Positions 7,883 to 16,602 of a stretch of DNA of 35,279 nucleotides are shown piece by piece. This stretch comes from Bacteroidota bacterium. GTDB taxonomy: Bacteria > Bacteroidota > Bacteroidia > Bacteroidales > F082. Under the pieces are notes generated by a model that ran no database searches, had not been told where the DNA came from, and worked only from the letters and a program-made list of their open reading frames with translations. Location: assembly GCA_003650365.1 (NCBI GenBank), contig QMPA01000009.1, positions 1 through 35,279 of the forward strand. Reading direction: 5' to 3'. Position 1 is the first letter of the stretch, and every line of letters begins with the position of its first letter. Made by a program: the position numbers and the translations under genes.

Positions 7883-9154
7883 TTAATTATCAGCATTCAT
7901 CCTGACAAAGTCACCACTTTTAGGAAACTGGTAAACTTTCAGATCGAATTGGGGGATAACGGCAAGGATATGATCAAAAATATCGGCTTGAATGTCTTCG
8001 TACTTTGCCCACTCGATGGTTGTTGTAAACACGTAAACCTGAATGGGAAGGCCTTTTTCTGAAGGTTGTAATTGCCGTACAAGGAAAGTCATGTCGTCAT
8101 GAATATCAGAACGGTTATGTAAATAAGCTTTTAAGTATGCTCTGAAAACACCAATATTTGTCTGGCGGCGGCCGTTTACAAGAACCGAAGGGTCAACTTT
8201 ATTTTTGGTATTATAATCGTTAACCGTTTTTTCTGTTTCTTCAATATAGGCGCTCAGTACATGAATTTTGCTAAATCTTTCCAGCATTTCTGGTGTGCAA
8301 AACCGAATACTATCCATATCAATATTAATGGAGCGTTTGATCCTTCGCCCGCCGGAATCTTCCATTCCACGCCAGTTTTGGAAGGAATCGGAAATAAGAC
8401 TGTAAGTGGGAACGGTTACAATTGTTTTGTCCCAGTTCTGGACTTTTACCGTTGTCAGGTTAATCTCAAGAACCGTTCCATCGGCACCATATTTTGAAAC
8501 GGTAATCCAGTCGCCAATTGATAGCATTTTATTGAAAATCAATTGTAAACCACCAACAAAGCCAAGAATAGGATCTTTAAATATCAGCATGATTACTGCC
8601 GATATTGTACCCAAGCCTACGACAAGTGATCCAATATTTTTATCGAAAAGTACGCCAATTACCACCATCCCGGCAACGATGTAAAGAATAATTTTTAAGA
8701 TTTGAATCAATCCTTTTATGGGATGATCTTTCGCAAAATCATAGCGGTCGTAATAATCATTAATGGTTGATAACACACTGTCAAGTACGAGTACAATGTT
8801 GAAAACAAAGAATACTTCCAGCGCACTTTGGATAAAACTGGAAACAATACTCAAGCTAAGAATGGCATCATCGATAAAATAATAAAGGATGAGTGCAGGA
8901 ACGAGATAGGAAACTTTTCTGAAAAAACGGTGTTGAATGAGTAAATCGTCAAATTGATTTTTGGAACGCTGGACTAAGGGGATCAATAATTTACGCATGA
9001 GTTTCCAGGCTGCAATATATCCGATGTAAGCGATAAGGATGAGAAAGATCAGCGTGATAGATTCACCAAAATGTGTAGCCCAAGATTCTGAAAGTCCTGT
9101 TTTGCCCAGCCATTCGGTTAGGAAATCTGTGAATTGTCTGACATATTGTTCCAT
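7883..9154 (-). CDS. ybdG: MscS-family mechanosensitive channel, YbdG-like
   Basis: This is a 423-residue inner-membrane protein, close in length to E. coli YbdG (about 415). Five hydrophobic segments lie in the first half. The last is the pore helix region LVVGLGTISAVIMLIFKDPI, followed by the MscS beta-domain entry GLQLIFNKMLSIGDWITV. The segment DSFQNWRGMEDSGGRRIKRS is characteristic of the YbdG subgroup rather than MscS or MscK. A soluble cytoplasmic domain of about 200 residues ends the protein. The family opens on membrane tension to release solutes in osmotic downshock; YbdG gives a small (MscM-type) conductance and affects osmotic signalling. It is a stand-alone gene 74 bases from its upstream neighbour, with no clear promoter box. 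Confidence 0.9.
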   Translation of the reverse strand: MEQYVRQFTDFLTEWLGKTGLSESWATHFGESITLIFLILIAYIGYIAAWKLMRKLLIPLVQRSKNQFDDLLIQHRFFRKVSYLVPALILYYFIDDAILSLSIVSSFIQSALEVFFVFNIVLVLDSVLSTINDYYDRYDFAKDHPIKGLIQILKIILYIVAGMVVIGVLFDKNIGSLVVGLGTISAVIMLIFKDPILGFVGGLQLIFNKMLSIGDWITVSKYGADGTVLEINLTTVKVQNWDKTIVTVPTYSLISDSFQNWRGMEDSGGRRIKRSINIDMDSIRFCTPEMLERFSKIHVLSAYIEETEKTVNDYNTKNKVDPSVLVNGRRQTNIGVFRAYLKAYLHNRSDIHDDMTFLVRQLQPSEKGLPIQVYVFTTTIEWAKYEDIQADIFDHILAVIPQFDLKVYQFPKSGDFVRMNADN

Positions 9155-9228
9155 AATTCCAATCTCTAAGCTGTTCCTAAGAAAATACTGTTTTGAGAGT
9201 GCCTAAATAATCTGTTGTCGGAAATTAT

Positions 9229-9933
9229 TTAAAGCCTATTGATGGCCTCCATATATTTATCGAGAATAAAGTTGAGCTTTTCCTTATCAGCTTCCGCATC
9301 ATAAATACGTATTAGGTCCATTACTCCTTTTTCATAATAAACACTTGTAAGGGCAGCATCGAAATTGTTATTCTGAAGGTTATATTTGATGGCATTTGTC
9401 ATTGTTTCAAACGCATCCCAATCCAAAAAGGCTGGTATCTGCAAATAGTGAGTTCCTTCATCAATAAGGTCTTTGAAAAGTCGGGAGTCGATTTTTTCTA
9501 CCTTGAAGAATTTTCTGACCTTGATAATACTTGAATAAGGGGAAATAGCCCGGTGTTTTTTGAAACCGATGCCCGTATTGGAAAACTTAGTAATTACCTC
9601 GCCAACATTTTTGTACAACAAGCCTTTAAACCGAATTACCTCCGACAGACCATTTTTAAACTGAATTGTTCCGGGTGTTGCTGAAAAATTGAAAGCAACT
9701 TCTTTATTGATATTGTGTACAGTACGTATAATGAATTCACTGTTAAATTCTCCTGATGTTAAAGCAAAAAGAGAATCGGGCTCTTGCAATTCAGGGACTG
9801 TTAACCCGTGGTAGCCCGGAAAGGGCTGCTGTGATTCCAGCATTAAAATGTTGCAATTCATTTCATCCTGAACTGATGCCAGGGTCTCTTTTTTAATAAG
9901 CGTTCCAACGGTTTGAATAATATTTTGGCTCAT
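9229..9933 (-). CDS. Conserved-looking cytoplasmic protein of unknown function
   Basis: This is a 234-residue protein without signal peptide or membrane segment. It begins MSQNIIQTVGTLIKKETLAS and looks alpha/beta, with an amphipathic alpha-helical C-terminus (residues 185-234). I see no nucleotide-binding, metal or catalytic motif and do not recognise the family. A near-match to the -7 box, TATCTTAG, lies on the minus strand at 9968-9975, so it may be transcribed alone. Its base composition is like its neighbours. The steady codon use and full-length frame support a real gene. Confidence 0.7.
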   Translation of the reverse strand: MSQNIIQTVGTLIKKETLASVQDEMNCNILMLESQQPFPGYHGLTVPELQEPDSLFALTSGEFNSEFIIRTVHNINKEVAFNFSATPGTIQFKNGLSEVIRFKGLLYKNVGEVITKFSNTGIGFKKHRAISPYSSIIKVRKFFKVEKIDSRLFKDLIDEGTHYLQIPAFLDWDAFETMTNAIKYNLQNNNFDAALTSVYYEKGVMDLIRIYDAEADKEKLNFILDKYMEAINRL

Positions 9934-9997
9934 GATTTTTATGTTTTTTATATTTTTTGCGGGAGGGCTAAGATAAAAATAATTTCAGAAAATGAGT

Positions 9998-10582
9998 TTA
10001 TGATTTATTTAATAGTAGAAAAAGCTCTCTTCCGCTTCGTGGTTTGATAGAATTGTGTGCGATCTTAAAAGCTTCAAAATCAAAATACACAGTAAATAAA
10101 TCTCTGTATTCTTTTTCTGTTCCACCGTATGGAGGCCCTTCAAAATCAAAGACATGGTTAAATAAAAGGCCAACCAGTTTGCCCCCATTGTTTAACAATT
10201 CATAAACTTTTTCTGCATATTCTGTTCGCCTTTCCAGCGGAATTGAACTAAAAAAAGTTTGTTCAACCACCAAATCGTATTTTCCCTTGTGGGCAAAAAA
10301 GTCATCAGTAATAATATTGGTGTCGGGAAATTGCGGGCAGCGTTTTTTAAAGGAAGCAATACTTTGCTCGGCAAAATCTAGTAAAAACGTATTCCGAAAA
10401 CCATTGGCAAACAAATATTCTACTTCCCACGCATTTCCTGCACCGGGCACTAAAATTCGCAGACTCTTATTATTTAACTGATCGAAATAGGTTTTTAAGG
10501 GTGTCGAAACGTTGCCAATATCCCAGCCTGTTCGTTCATCCAAATAGTGTTGGTTCCAGTATTGCTTCGAGAATTTTTTCAT
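9998..10582 (-). CDS. TPMT-family SAM-dependent methyltransferase
   Basis: This is a 194-residue cytoplasmic class I methyltransferase. The opening YWNQHYLDERTGWDIG and the glycine-rich SAM motif LVPGAGNAWE (residues 44-53) are typical of the thiopurine methyltransferase (TPMT) family. DFF follows the second acidic motif, and EQTFFSSI matches the family's E-x-FFC/L region. Bacterial members methylate small thiols or selenium and tellurium compounds, or are uncharacterised, so the thiopurine label describes homology only. The gene stands between an unknown gene and the peptidase with no tight linkage to either. Confidence 0.88.
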   Translation of the reverse strand: MKKFSKQYWNQHYLDERTGWDIGNVSTPLKTYFDQLNNKSLRILVPGAGNAWEVEYLFANGFRNTFLLDFAEQSIASFKKRCPQFPDTNIITDDFFAHKGKYDLVVEQTFFSSIPLERRTEYAEKVYELLNNGGKLVGLLFNHVFDFEGPPYGGTEKEYRDLFTVYFDFEAFKIAHNSIKPRSGRELFLLLNKS

Positions 10583-10659
10583 CTACATTCATTGCATCTT
10601 AAGTGCTAGCATATTGAGCCAGACTCTTCCATGTTTTTCAAACGCTGGAAGGTCCTTTT

Positions 10660-12060
10660 TCATTCTTCTGCTGCAAACATCGGATCCCAGGGAGGGAGCA
10701 GTATGGCTTCGTTTTCAAGTATTTCCAGAGTTTTCGGATCGATGTATTTTTTATTAACAACCAACCTGAACATATATTCATCGAACCATTCATCAGTCAT
10801 TGTCAGGTAGCCTTTGTTTCCTTTGTCGGCTCCCCAACTATTTTCCAATTGCCATTTGTCAACAGTTCCATCAGGAAGAATATTTACCCCAACCAAAGCC
10901 ATTCCGTGGGTCGATCCGCTCTCAAAAGTCTGAATACGGGCTTTTTTATCATTTCCAAAAGTTACACCAAAAAGATCGTTATAGTTGTAGTTGTTCACAT
11001 CCAGTGTTCCGTTCTTGCTGTCTAATTGTTTTCCGACATCGCAGGAAAAATACATGGCTTCGTTGCCCAGAATTGACTTTTTTGCAAATGCTTTGATTTC
11101 ATCAACGGGTAAATTAATGTAACGCCAATTGACACCTTCAACCAAATTACGGTCGAATTCCACTTCATACAATTTGTTGTAATCTTTGGCAGGGTCATCC
11201 ATAAGCATTACATAATCATTCAAATCAATCCCAATTATTTCATCGTAAAATTGTTTGGGTGAATAAGTAATTTCCTCACTAATCTTACCATCCTTGTCTT
11301 TGTATTGCCAGCTAAATTGTTGCGGGGGTTCGCCAAGACTTAATACCAATATACGGTAAATTTCGGCAAGCATTTTGTTTTTTTGTTCCAGTTTAAACTC
11401 TTCATGTACCAGTGACATTGTAATGCTTCTTATTTCAAGTCCCTGTTCTCTGAGTTTCCTGCGCAACAAACGCGACATCATTGCAGTTTTTTCACTTTGG
11501 TAGGTGTCGGGCATGGCCGAAGCCGGAACCAAGCCATATTTATTTACGATATCAGCAAAGGTTGTCCACTGGCCGCCATCACCAATGGGGTTCTTAAACA
11601 GCCATTCTACTTTACGGTCGTCCAACGGTAAATTGGCTGTTGCAATAGCAATCTCCAAAAACAGATTGGCTTTTTCTAATTGATCCCAAAAGAAATTATA
11701 AGTCTGTGAGAACTCGAATTCGTTCAATGCATATTTTTCCTGAACCATTGGGCGTAGTGTGTTCAATCCTGTATAAAGCCAGCACCTGCCTGATTTTTTC
11801 TGATTGGTAATACCTTTGACATCAACACGATTAGAAAAGTAGTGGTTAATTTTCCCGTCATTTCCCCGGTTGATGGCCAGCTTTTTAATATCGTTGTGGC
11901 TTATTGCATTCAATAAAGCTGTGTTTTCAGGGTTTTGCTGAAAGCTTTCCCTAAGCTGATCAATTGTTTGCTGATCAAGGCTACCCTTCAATTCCTGGGC
12001 ATTTAACTGAACCGTCAAAAGCACGACTAACGCACTTAAAATTGTAATAGATTTTTTCAT
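10660..12060 (-). CDS. pepC: Exported C1B-family aminopeptidase C / bleomycin hydrolase
   Basis: This is a 466-residue papain-fold cysteine peptidase. Catalytic residues are visible: Gln87 in TNQKKSGRCW, Cys93 in GRCW, His385 in STHGMALVG and Asn407 in LENSWG. Unlike the cytoplasmic PepC of lactic bacteria, it has an N-terminal signal peptide (MKKSITILSALVVLLTVQLNAQ), so it should work in the periplasm or outside. Family members form hexameric rings whose C-terminal tail sits in the active site and sets aminopeptidase action; here the tail is ILLPPWDPMFAAEE. It probably trims peptides for uptake. Its leader contains a heptamer tandem repeat, and a long hairpin separates it from the SUI1 gene. 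Confidence 0.92.
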   Translation of the reverse strand: MKKSITILSALVVLLTVQLNAQELKGSLDQQTIDQLRESFQQNPENTALLNAISHNDIKKLAINRGNDGKINHYFSNRVDVKGITNQKKSGRCWLYTGLNTLRPMVQEKYALNEFEFSQTYNFFWDQLEKANLFLEIAIATANLPLDDRKVEWLFKNPIGDGGQWTTFADIVNKYGLVPASAMPDTYQSEKTAMMSRLLRRKLREQGLEIRSITMSLVHEEFKLEQKNKMLAEIYRILVLSLGEPPQQFSWQYKDKDGKISEEITYSPKQFYDEIIGIDLNDYVMLMDDPAKDYNKLYEVEFDRNLVEGVNWRYINLPVDEIKAFAKKSILGNEAMYFSCDVGKQLDSKNGTLDVNNYNYNDLFGVTFGNDKKARIQTFESGSTHGMALVGVNILPDGTVDKWQLENSWGADKGNKGYLTMTDEWFDEYMFRLVVNKKYIDPKTLEILENEAILLPPWDPMFAAEE

Positions 12061-12065
12061 TTTTA

Positions 12066-12112
12066 AACTTTTAACACTTAACTTTTAACTCTTAACTCTT
12101 AACTCTTAACTC
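12066..12112. repeat. Tandem 7-bp repeat in the leader of the peptidase gene
   Basis: Nearly seven copies of AACTCTT (variants AACTTTT and AACACTT toward the gene) run without a break from 12066 to 12112. They begin 6 bases before the peptidase start codon at 12060. On the transcribed strand the unit reads AAGAGTT. Copy number could vary by slippage and alter spacing in the untranslated leader, but no promoter box is visible inside the tract. Confidence 0.8.
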
Positions 12113-12131
12113 ATGCTCAGCCTTTTGGATA

Positions 12132-12175
12132 GTGGTCGGACGACTTTTTGACTTGGCGTATAGTCGTCTGACCAC
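12132..12175. repeat. Palindromic repeat, GTGGTC-GGACGACT family
   Basis: GTGGTCGGACGACT (12132-12145) pairs with AGTCGTCTGACCAC (12162-12175) with one mismatch, around a 16-base loop. The same arms recur at 17242-17287, so this is a dispersed repeat. It lies between the SUI1 and peptidase genes and could also end transcription, though there is no strong T-run. Confidence 0.75.
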
Positions 12176-12184
12176 ATCACTTCG

Positions 12185-12526
12185 TCAACCCCCACTTAAC
12201 TTACATTTATAACCAAGCCCTTCGAGTAATCCCTTTACTTTTTCCCGAAAGTCGCCTTGAATGATAATCTCTCCATCTTTTACAGAGCCACCGGTTCCAC
12301 ATTTCGACTTGAGTGTTTTCCCCAATGCTGTCAAATCTTCAGACTGTCCGACAAAACCGGTAACCAATGTTACTTGTTTGCCTTTTCTTTGTTTTTTATC
12401 GCGGCTAATGTAAAGGTTTTGTGCCGATGGGCTTAGTGTTTCAACTTCTTCCTCCTTCTCGTCGAATGCTTCAAAATCGGGATTTGTTGAATAAACCATT
12501 CTGCTGTTTCTATTTTTTGCTGTCAT
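12185..12526 (-). CDS. SUI1/eIF1-like translation factor (YciH family)
   Basis: This is a 113-residue protein with a SUI1 domain over about residues 35-113: VTLVTGF, then LTALGKTLKSKCGTGGSVK, then IIIQGDFREKVKGLLEGLGY. The opening MTAKNRNSRMVYSTNPDF matches bacterial YciH-type proteins and supports the start at 12526. Its start overlaps the end of the lipid-kinase gene by 17 bases, so it is probably co-transcribed and coupled. Eukaryotic and archaeal relatives proofread start-codon choice; the role of bacterial YciH is less settled, with a suggested part in repressing translation under stress. Confidence 0.9.
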   Translation of the reverse strand: MTAKNRNSRMVYSTNPDFEAFDEKEEEVETLSPSAQNLYISRDKKQRKGKQVTLVTGFVGQSEDLTALGKTLKSKCGTGGSVKDGEIIIQGDFREKVKGLLEGLGYKCKLSGG

Positions 12527-13469
12527 TTTTTGGAATTATTATTTTTAGGGATAAAGGCTTCACTTTAATTTCTAATTTCTTTTTCAATTTCACGGCCTCA
12601 CCATCAAGGTTAATCGCTCTTTCGCTTCGTATAACCTGAAGTCCGCTTGATGGGATAATTTTAACAAGTGATGACTTATGAATACGTTTTAGAAGCAAGA
12701 GATTGGCAACAGTTGGCATGTCAAAAATACGCGGTTTCTGGACAATACAAACATCCAGTTTTCCATCATCCAGTTTTGCATGGGGTGCAATTGAAGTATT
12801 GTATCCAAACTGACTGGAATTGGCAAAACTGATAAAAAAAGCCCTGACTTCCAATCGTTTTCCATCATTAAATTGAATGACATACTTTCTTGGTTTGTAG
12901 TTGAAGTATTCCTGAATCACAATACGTAAGTATGAAAAGAATCCTCTTTTATTACTCTCTGAAAACTTCTCTGCTACCAATGCATCGAATCCAATACCGG
13001 CGATACTCACAAAAGGTTTTTCATTGATCGTTGCCGTGTCAATGGAAGTAATATTAGATTCGTTAATGAGTTGAATTGCCTTCGGAACAGAAAGCGGAAT
13101 TCCCATATGTCTGGCCAGACCATTTCCGGAACCTACTGGAATAATGCCGAAAATAGTTTCTGAATTAATTATTTGCGAGGCTACTTCATTAATGGTTCCG
13201 TCACCGCCAACAGCTATAACAATATGAATTCCAGCTTCAACAGCCTCCCTGCTCAATTGTTTTGCGTGTCCTTCTGACTTGGTCAGACAAATCTCATAAT
13301 TGTATATTTCGCTGTTAATGGCCGAATGGATAATTTCGGAAATGTTTTGATTTGTTTTTCTTCCGGAAAAAGGGTTGACAATAAAACGGATTGATCTTTT
13401 TTCTTGCCTGGAATGATCTTTCAACGCATTGGTCTTCATTGGTTTTTTTGGAAGCTCTCCCGATTGCAT
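12510..13469 (-). CDS. Diacylglycerol-kinase-family lipid kinase (YegS/DgkB-like)
   Basis: This is a 319-residue protein with the DAGK catalytic fold: RFIVNPFSG (residues 28-36), the ATP-site motif GGDGTINEV (88-96), and GSGNGLARHMGIP (113-125), followed by the beta-sandwich half with DDGKLDVCIV. The family phosphorylates diacylglycerol, sphingosine or other lipids; the substrate cannot be read from sequence. There is no signal peptide, so it should act at the inner membrane from the cytoplasm. The start at 13469 lies 7 bases after the lipoprotein gene; a Met 10 residues later (13439) is an alternative. It overlaps the SUI1 gene downstream. Confidence 0.9.
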   Translation of the reverse strand: MQSGELPKKPMKTNALKDHSRQEKRSIRFIVNPFSGRKTNQNISEIIHSAINSEIYNYEICLTKSEGHAKQLSREAVEAGIHIVIAVGGDGTINEVASQIINSETIFGIIPVGSGNGLARHMGIPLSVPKAIQLINESNITSIDTATINEKPFVSIAGIGFDALVAEKFSESNKRGFFSYLRIVIQEYFNYKPRKYVIQFNDGKRLEVRAFFISFANSSQFGYNTSIAPHAKLDDGKLDVCIVQKPRIFDMPTVANLLLLKRIHKSSLVKIIPSSGLQVIRSERAINLDGEAVKLKKKLEIKVKPLSLKIIIPKNDSKK

Positions 13470-13476
13470 CCTGCTT

Positions 13477-13821
13477 TTATTTAGTCAACCTGACTTTCAC
13501 CAACCTGGTTTCTTCATTTGCATGATTGCCGGCTTCGTCCGTAACATTGTAAGTCGCTTCATATTCACCAACCACATCTACATTAACATTTTCATTAAAC
13601 TGTAACCTGTCGGTAATATCAATTGTATCATTGTTTTCGGTAATATCCCAGGCCATGGCACCCGCATCAACATAGGGGGAAAGGCCCGCACTCCATGTAG
13701 TGGGATTGGCTCCCAGTAACACAATAAACGGCTTGTTTTTGTCACCATTATCATCTTTGTTACAAGATGAAGCAAGGAAAAACATAATGACTGTAATTAA
13801 TAAAATGGCTTGTTTTCTCAT
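13477..13821 (-). CDS. Small lipoprotein with one Ig-like (DUF5011/HYR-like) domain
   Basis: This is a 114-residue protein. The lipobox LASSC places the lipidated Cys at residue 20. The mature part is one beta-sandwich domain containing PYVDAGAMAWD and GEYEATYNVTDEAGNHANEE, the G-x-Y-x-x-x-Y-x-V-x-D-x-x-GN signature shared by DUF5011 and HYR domains common on Bacteroidota surface proteins. Such domains usually act as spacers or binding modules; here one domain forms the whole protein. A -7 box at 13847-13854 probably drives this gene together with the lipid kinase and SUI1 genes. Confidence 0.8.
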   Translation of the reverse strand: MRKQAILLITVIMFFLASSCNKDDNGDKNKPFIVLLGANPTTWSAGLSPYVDAGAMAWDITENNDTIDITDRLQFNENVNVDVVGEYEATYNVTDEAGNHANEETRLVKVRLTK

Positions 13822-13846
13822 TGTTATTTCTTGTTGTTTGTAAATG

Positions 13847-13854
13847 CAAATTTA
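13847..13854 (-). promoter_or_regulatory. -7 promoter box upstream of the small lipoprotein
   Basis: On the minus strand TAAATTTG fits TAnnTTTG. It lies about 25 bases upstream of the ATG at 13821 and probably serves the three-gene run down to the SUI1 gene. No clear -33 box is seen. Confidence 0.5.
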
Positions 13855-13964
13855 TAAAAATGATTGGGTAGTCTCGTGTCTCTTACAAAAATTGAAAACA
13901 GATTTGTTAACATTAATTACGTTATGTAAAAGTATTTGAGCGCATGAACCCTAATGCAAATAAC

Positions 13965-13972
13965 TATCTTTG
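13965..13972 (+). promoter_or_regulatory. -7 promoter box upstream of the M23 peptidase
   Basis: TATCTTTG matches TAnnTTTG and lies 59 bases before the ATG at 14032. A TTTG at 13935-13938 is somewhat far (26 bases) for the matching -33 box. Together with the box at 13847 it makes the 210-bp gap a divergent promoter region. Confidence 0.55.
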
Positions 13973-14031
13973 CAGATCACTTATAAACAGTATTCATTTT
14001 GAAAAAATCAATATCTAAATTAATCTAAAAA

Positions 14032-15771
14032 ATGACTAATAAATATAGTAAATCCCTTCTAATGTTACTTTTTCTAGTGCTCGTAATTAATGGTTTTGGG
14101 CAAAATCCCAAATATCAATCAGCTAATTTCCGTTCTCCGCTTGACATCCCACTCTATCTTTCCGGGACATTCGGTGAACTTCGCTCCAATCATTTTCATG
14201 CCGGCATCGACATCAAAACTGAGGGTGTGGAAGGGAAAGAAGTATTTGCCATAAGTGATGGTTATGTTTCGCGCGTTAAAGTTTCGACAAGCGGTTATGG
14301 GAAAGTGCTCTACATTACTCATCCCAACGGATTCGTATCAGTTTACGGGCATTTAAAAAAGTTCAACGATACTATCCAACAATTTGTAAAAAAACTGCAA
14401 TACAAAAATGAGCGATTTCTTGTTGAGGCTTATCCGGAAAAGGGGAGCTTAAAAGTAAAAAAAGGAGAAGTTATTGCGTTGTCTGGAAATACCGGTGGAT
14501 CGGAAGGTCCGCATTTGCATTTTGAGATTAGGGAGGAAGCTACACAATATCCTGTAAACCCCTTATTTTTTGATGGTATTCGCATTGAAGATCAGGTCAG
14601 GCCAAGAATAGCAGAATTGGCAATTTACCCAATTGTAAAACAAACCTTAATCAATGGAAAAAATGACACAGCCTTTTTTTCTGTTGAAAAAAAAGGGAAT
14701 CAATATACTTTGGTTAGTAATAAGAAAATTACCATTGCAGGGCCATTTTCATTGGGTATCCGCACTTACGACCAAATGAATAAAATCAGTAATAAGAATG
14801 GTGTTTTTCGTGTAGAACTTCTGCTAGACAACGAAAAAGTGTTTGGACTTGAAATGGACAAATTGTCTTTTGCAACCGTCCGCTATTTAAACAGCCTGAT
14901 CGACTATCCTTATTTCAAACTCAAAAAGCGCCGTTTGATCAGGACACAGGTCGACACCAATAACCGCCTTTCTATTTATCATGATGTGGTTAATAATGGT
15001 ATTTATTCCTTTTCCGATACTTTGTTGCACAGCTTTAAATATATTGTTAGCGATGCTTACGAAAACAGCTCCGCTTTTTTATTTGAAATTGAATCTATAA
15101 AACCACAAATGGCAGATGGCATAGAGGATGCCGTTTCAAAAACCGGAAGTTTTTTTAAATATAGTCGTGAAAATAATCTTAAGGAAGCTGGCATTTCGCT
15201 ACAATTTCCGGCCAATGCATTTTACCGATCCTTTTATTTTCAATTGAAAAGCCTTCCCGCAAACGACAAAAGTTTCGCTCCAGTATATATGGTTCATGAT
15301 AAATATACCCCTGTACAAAAGAGTTTTACAATAAGTATAGTTCCTGACTCGATTCCAGTGGATTTAAAAACCAGAATGTACATTGCATACTTAACTGATG
15401 AGGGAAGTCATTTTTATATTGGCGCAAATTGGAAAGGCAATAAACTGACTGCAAAATCAAGAATACTGGGAAACTATACTGTAATGGCCGATACCATCAA
15501 TCCGGAAATTAAAACCCTTAATTTTTATAATGGGAAAAATGTTTCCAAACAAAATACTTTAAAACTTAGCATAAAAGAAAAGCAAACAGGAATTAAAACT
15601 TACCGGGGAACGCTTAATGGCCGTTGGATTTTAATGGAATACAACCCAAAGAAAAACAGGCTTACCTACACTTATGATGAACATATCCAGAAGGGTAAAA
15701 ATGATTTTAAACTTATAGTGAAAGATTTGCTTGGAAATGAGGCTGTTTATGAGGCAACAATTATTTACTGA
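14032..15771 (+). CDS. Exported M23-family (LytM) metallopeptidase
   Basis: This is a 579-residue protein with signal peptide (MTNKYSKSLLMLLFLVLVINGFGQ). The M23 domain is near the N-terminus: HFHAGID gives zinc ligands His56 and Asp60, a YGHL segment follows, and HLHFEIRE (His161, His163) supplies the catalytic and third-ligand histidines. All key residues are present, so it should be an active endopeptidase acting on peptidoglycan cross-links in the periplasm. About 400 further residues are beta-rich without recognised motifs, as in other long Bacteroidota M23 proteins, and may bind wall or partner proteins. It is a single gene. Confidence 0.92.
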   Translation: MTNKYSKSLLMLLFLVLVINGFGQNPKYQSANFRSPLDIPLYLSGTFGELRSNHFHAGIDIKTEGVEGKEVFAISDGYVSRVKVSTSGYGKVLYITHPNGFVSVYGHLKKFNDTIQQFVKKLQYKNERFLVEAYPEKGSLKVKKGEVIALSGNTGGSEGPHLHFEIREEATQYPVNPLFFDGIRIEDQVRPRIAELAIYPIVKQTLINGKNDTAFFSVEKKGNQYTLVSNKKITIAGPFSLGIRTYDQMNKISNKNGVFRVELLLDNEKVFGLEMDKLSFATVRYLNSLIDYPYFKLKKRRLIRTQVDTNNRLSIYHDVVNNGIYSFSDTLLHSFKYIVSDAYENSSAFLFEIESIKPQMADGIEDAVSKTGSFFKYSRENNLKEAGISLQFPANAFYRSFYFQLKSLPANDKSFAPVYMVHDKYTPVQKSFTISIVPDSIPVDLKTRMYIAYLTDEGSHFYIGANWKGNKLTAKSRILGNYTVMADTINPEIKTLNFYNGKNVSKQNTLKLSIKEKQTGIKTYRGTLNGRWILMEYNPKKNRLTYTYDEHIQKGKNDFKLIVKDLLGNEAVYEATIIY

Positions 15772-15814
15772 TTTTGGCGCAAGCAATAAAGTATGAAGCT
15801 GTATTTTTTCTAAA

Positions 15815-16074
15815 GGGGACTTCTAATAATTACTTCGCATCAAGATTTTCAGCGTTTTTCATAGACGATGAAAATTTATGAAGTACTATCGGGATAATAC
15901 GAGGAAATTTGAAGAAGTATATGAAAAACACTGAAAACCCTATGGGAACAAATATAATAAACAATCTGACTGCGTTAAAATTTGTCTCAATAGCTATGGC
16001 TATTCAGAAAAATTTGCGCTTTGCATCTTGTTCATTGTTTGTTTCTTGAAAGAAAGGAATTAATAGAAGTCCCC
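15815..16074. mobile_element. MITE-like 260-bp element with nested palindromes
   Basis: The ends are inverted repeats: GGGGACTTCTAATAATT at the left (15815-15831) and its near-complement AATTAATAGAAGTCCCC at the right (16058-16074), with a TAAA on each outer side that could be a 4-bp target duplication. Inside lie two further long stems. TTTTCAGCGTTTTTCATA (15846-15863) pairs with TATGAAAAACACTGAAAA (15920-15937), with one mismatch in 18. AAACAAT (15959-15965) pairs with ATTGTTT (16034-16040) around an AATAGC-TATG-GCTATT hairpin. There is no coding frame of note. This architecture fits a non-autonomous miniature transposon, or a structured RNA made from one. It fills the gap between two genes and its right end forms part of the stop codon of the next gene. 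Confidence 0.6.
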
Positions 16075-16574
16075 TAAAGTCTAAACCAAGACATTTCCAT
16101 TCGGGCCTTCCTGCTTTTGCAATTGTCCTTGATGAGTTTAAAGAAAATATCGCCATTGTCCTCCAGGGAGTATTGGTAGTGTCCTTCATCCCCCTGGCAA
16201 GTTTCAGCTCCAGAAGTGTTTACAAATGTCAATACATTTTTTACAACTGATAATTCTCCTTTGATCGCTGTTTTCTGATCAACAGAAGGCATTTCAAGAG
16301 TAAAGGAAAACCGGTTCAATGTAAGAATAACCCCATCGTAATTACTCACCCATGTTCCGGTATACATGGGCTCAACTGTTAAAGTTGGTTCCTCTTCTTG
16401 CTGGGTCTCGGTAGTTGTTTGCGCAGGAACAGCCTCGTTTTTAGTATCGTCTTGTAAAATAAAATAAGCAACTACTACTGATAGGATAGCAAGTAGAATT
16501 ATGATAAGCAAAAACAGCATGAGTGGGCTTTTCTGTGCTTTGGAACCTCTTTTTTTATTTGATTTTACAGCCAT
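16074..16574 (-). CDS. Single-span membrane protein with lipocalin-like C-terminal domain, unknown function
   Basis: This is a 166-residue protein. A basic, Lys-rich start (MAVKSNKKRGSKAQK) precedes one strong membrane helix (about residues 18-41). A Thr/Glu/Gln-rich linker follows (45-65), then a compact beta-rich domain starting TGTWVSNYDGVILTLNRF that resembles lipocalin-like stress domains, with two Cys that could pair (near residues 124 and 151). The inside-positive rule puts the C-terminal domain in the periplasm. Its last codon and stop lie at the inverted-repeat end of the MITE-like element, so the original C-terminus may have been altered. It is 28 bases downstream of the SlyD gene and probably co-transcribed. 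Confidence 0.7.
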   Translation of the reverse strand: MAVKSNKKRGSKAQKSPLMLFLLIIILLAILSVVVAYFILQDDTKNEAVPAQTTTETQQEEEPTLTVEPMYTGTWVSNYDGVILTLNRFSFTLEMPSVDQKTAIKGELSVVKNVLTFVNTSGAETCQGDEGHYQYSLEDNGDIFFKLIKDNCKSRKARMEMSWFRL

Positions 16575-16602
16575 ATTTTTCTTGCGAAGATAATAAATGT
16601 AA

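Noticed and set aside
12066-12112. CRISPR array
   Set aside because: The unit is only 7 bases and directly tandem, with no spacers and no cas genes.
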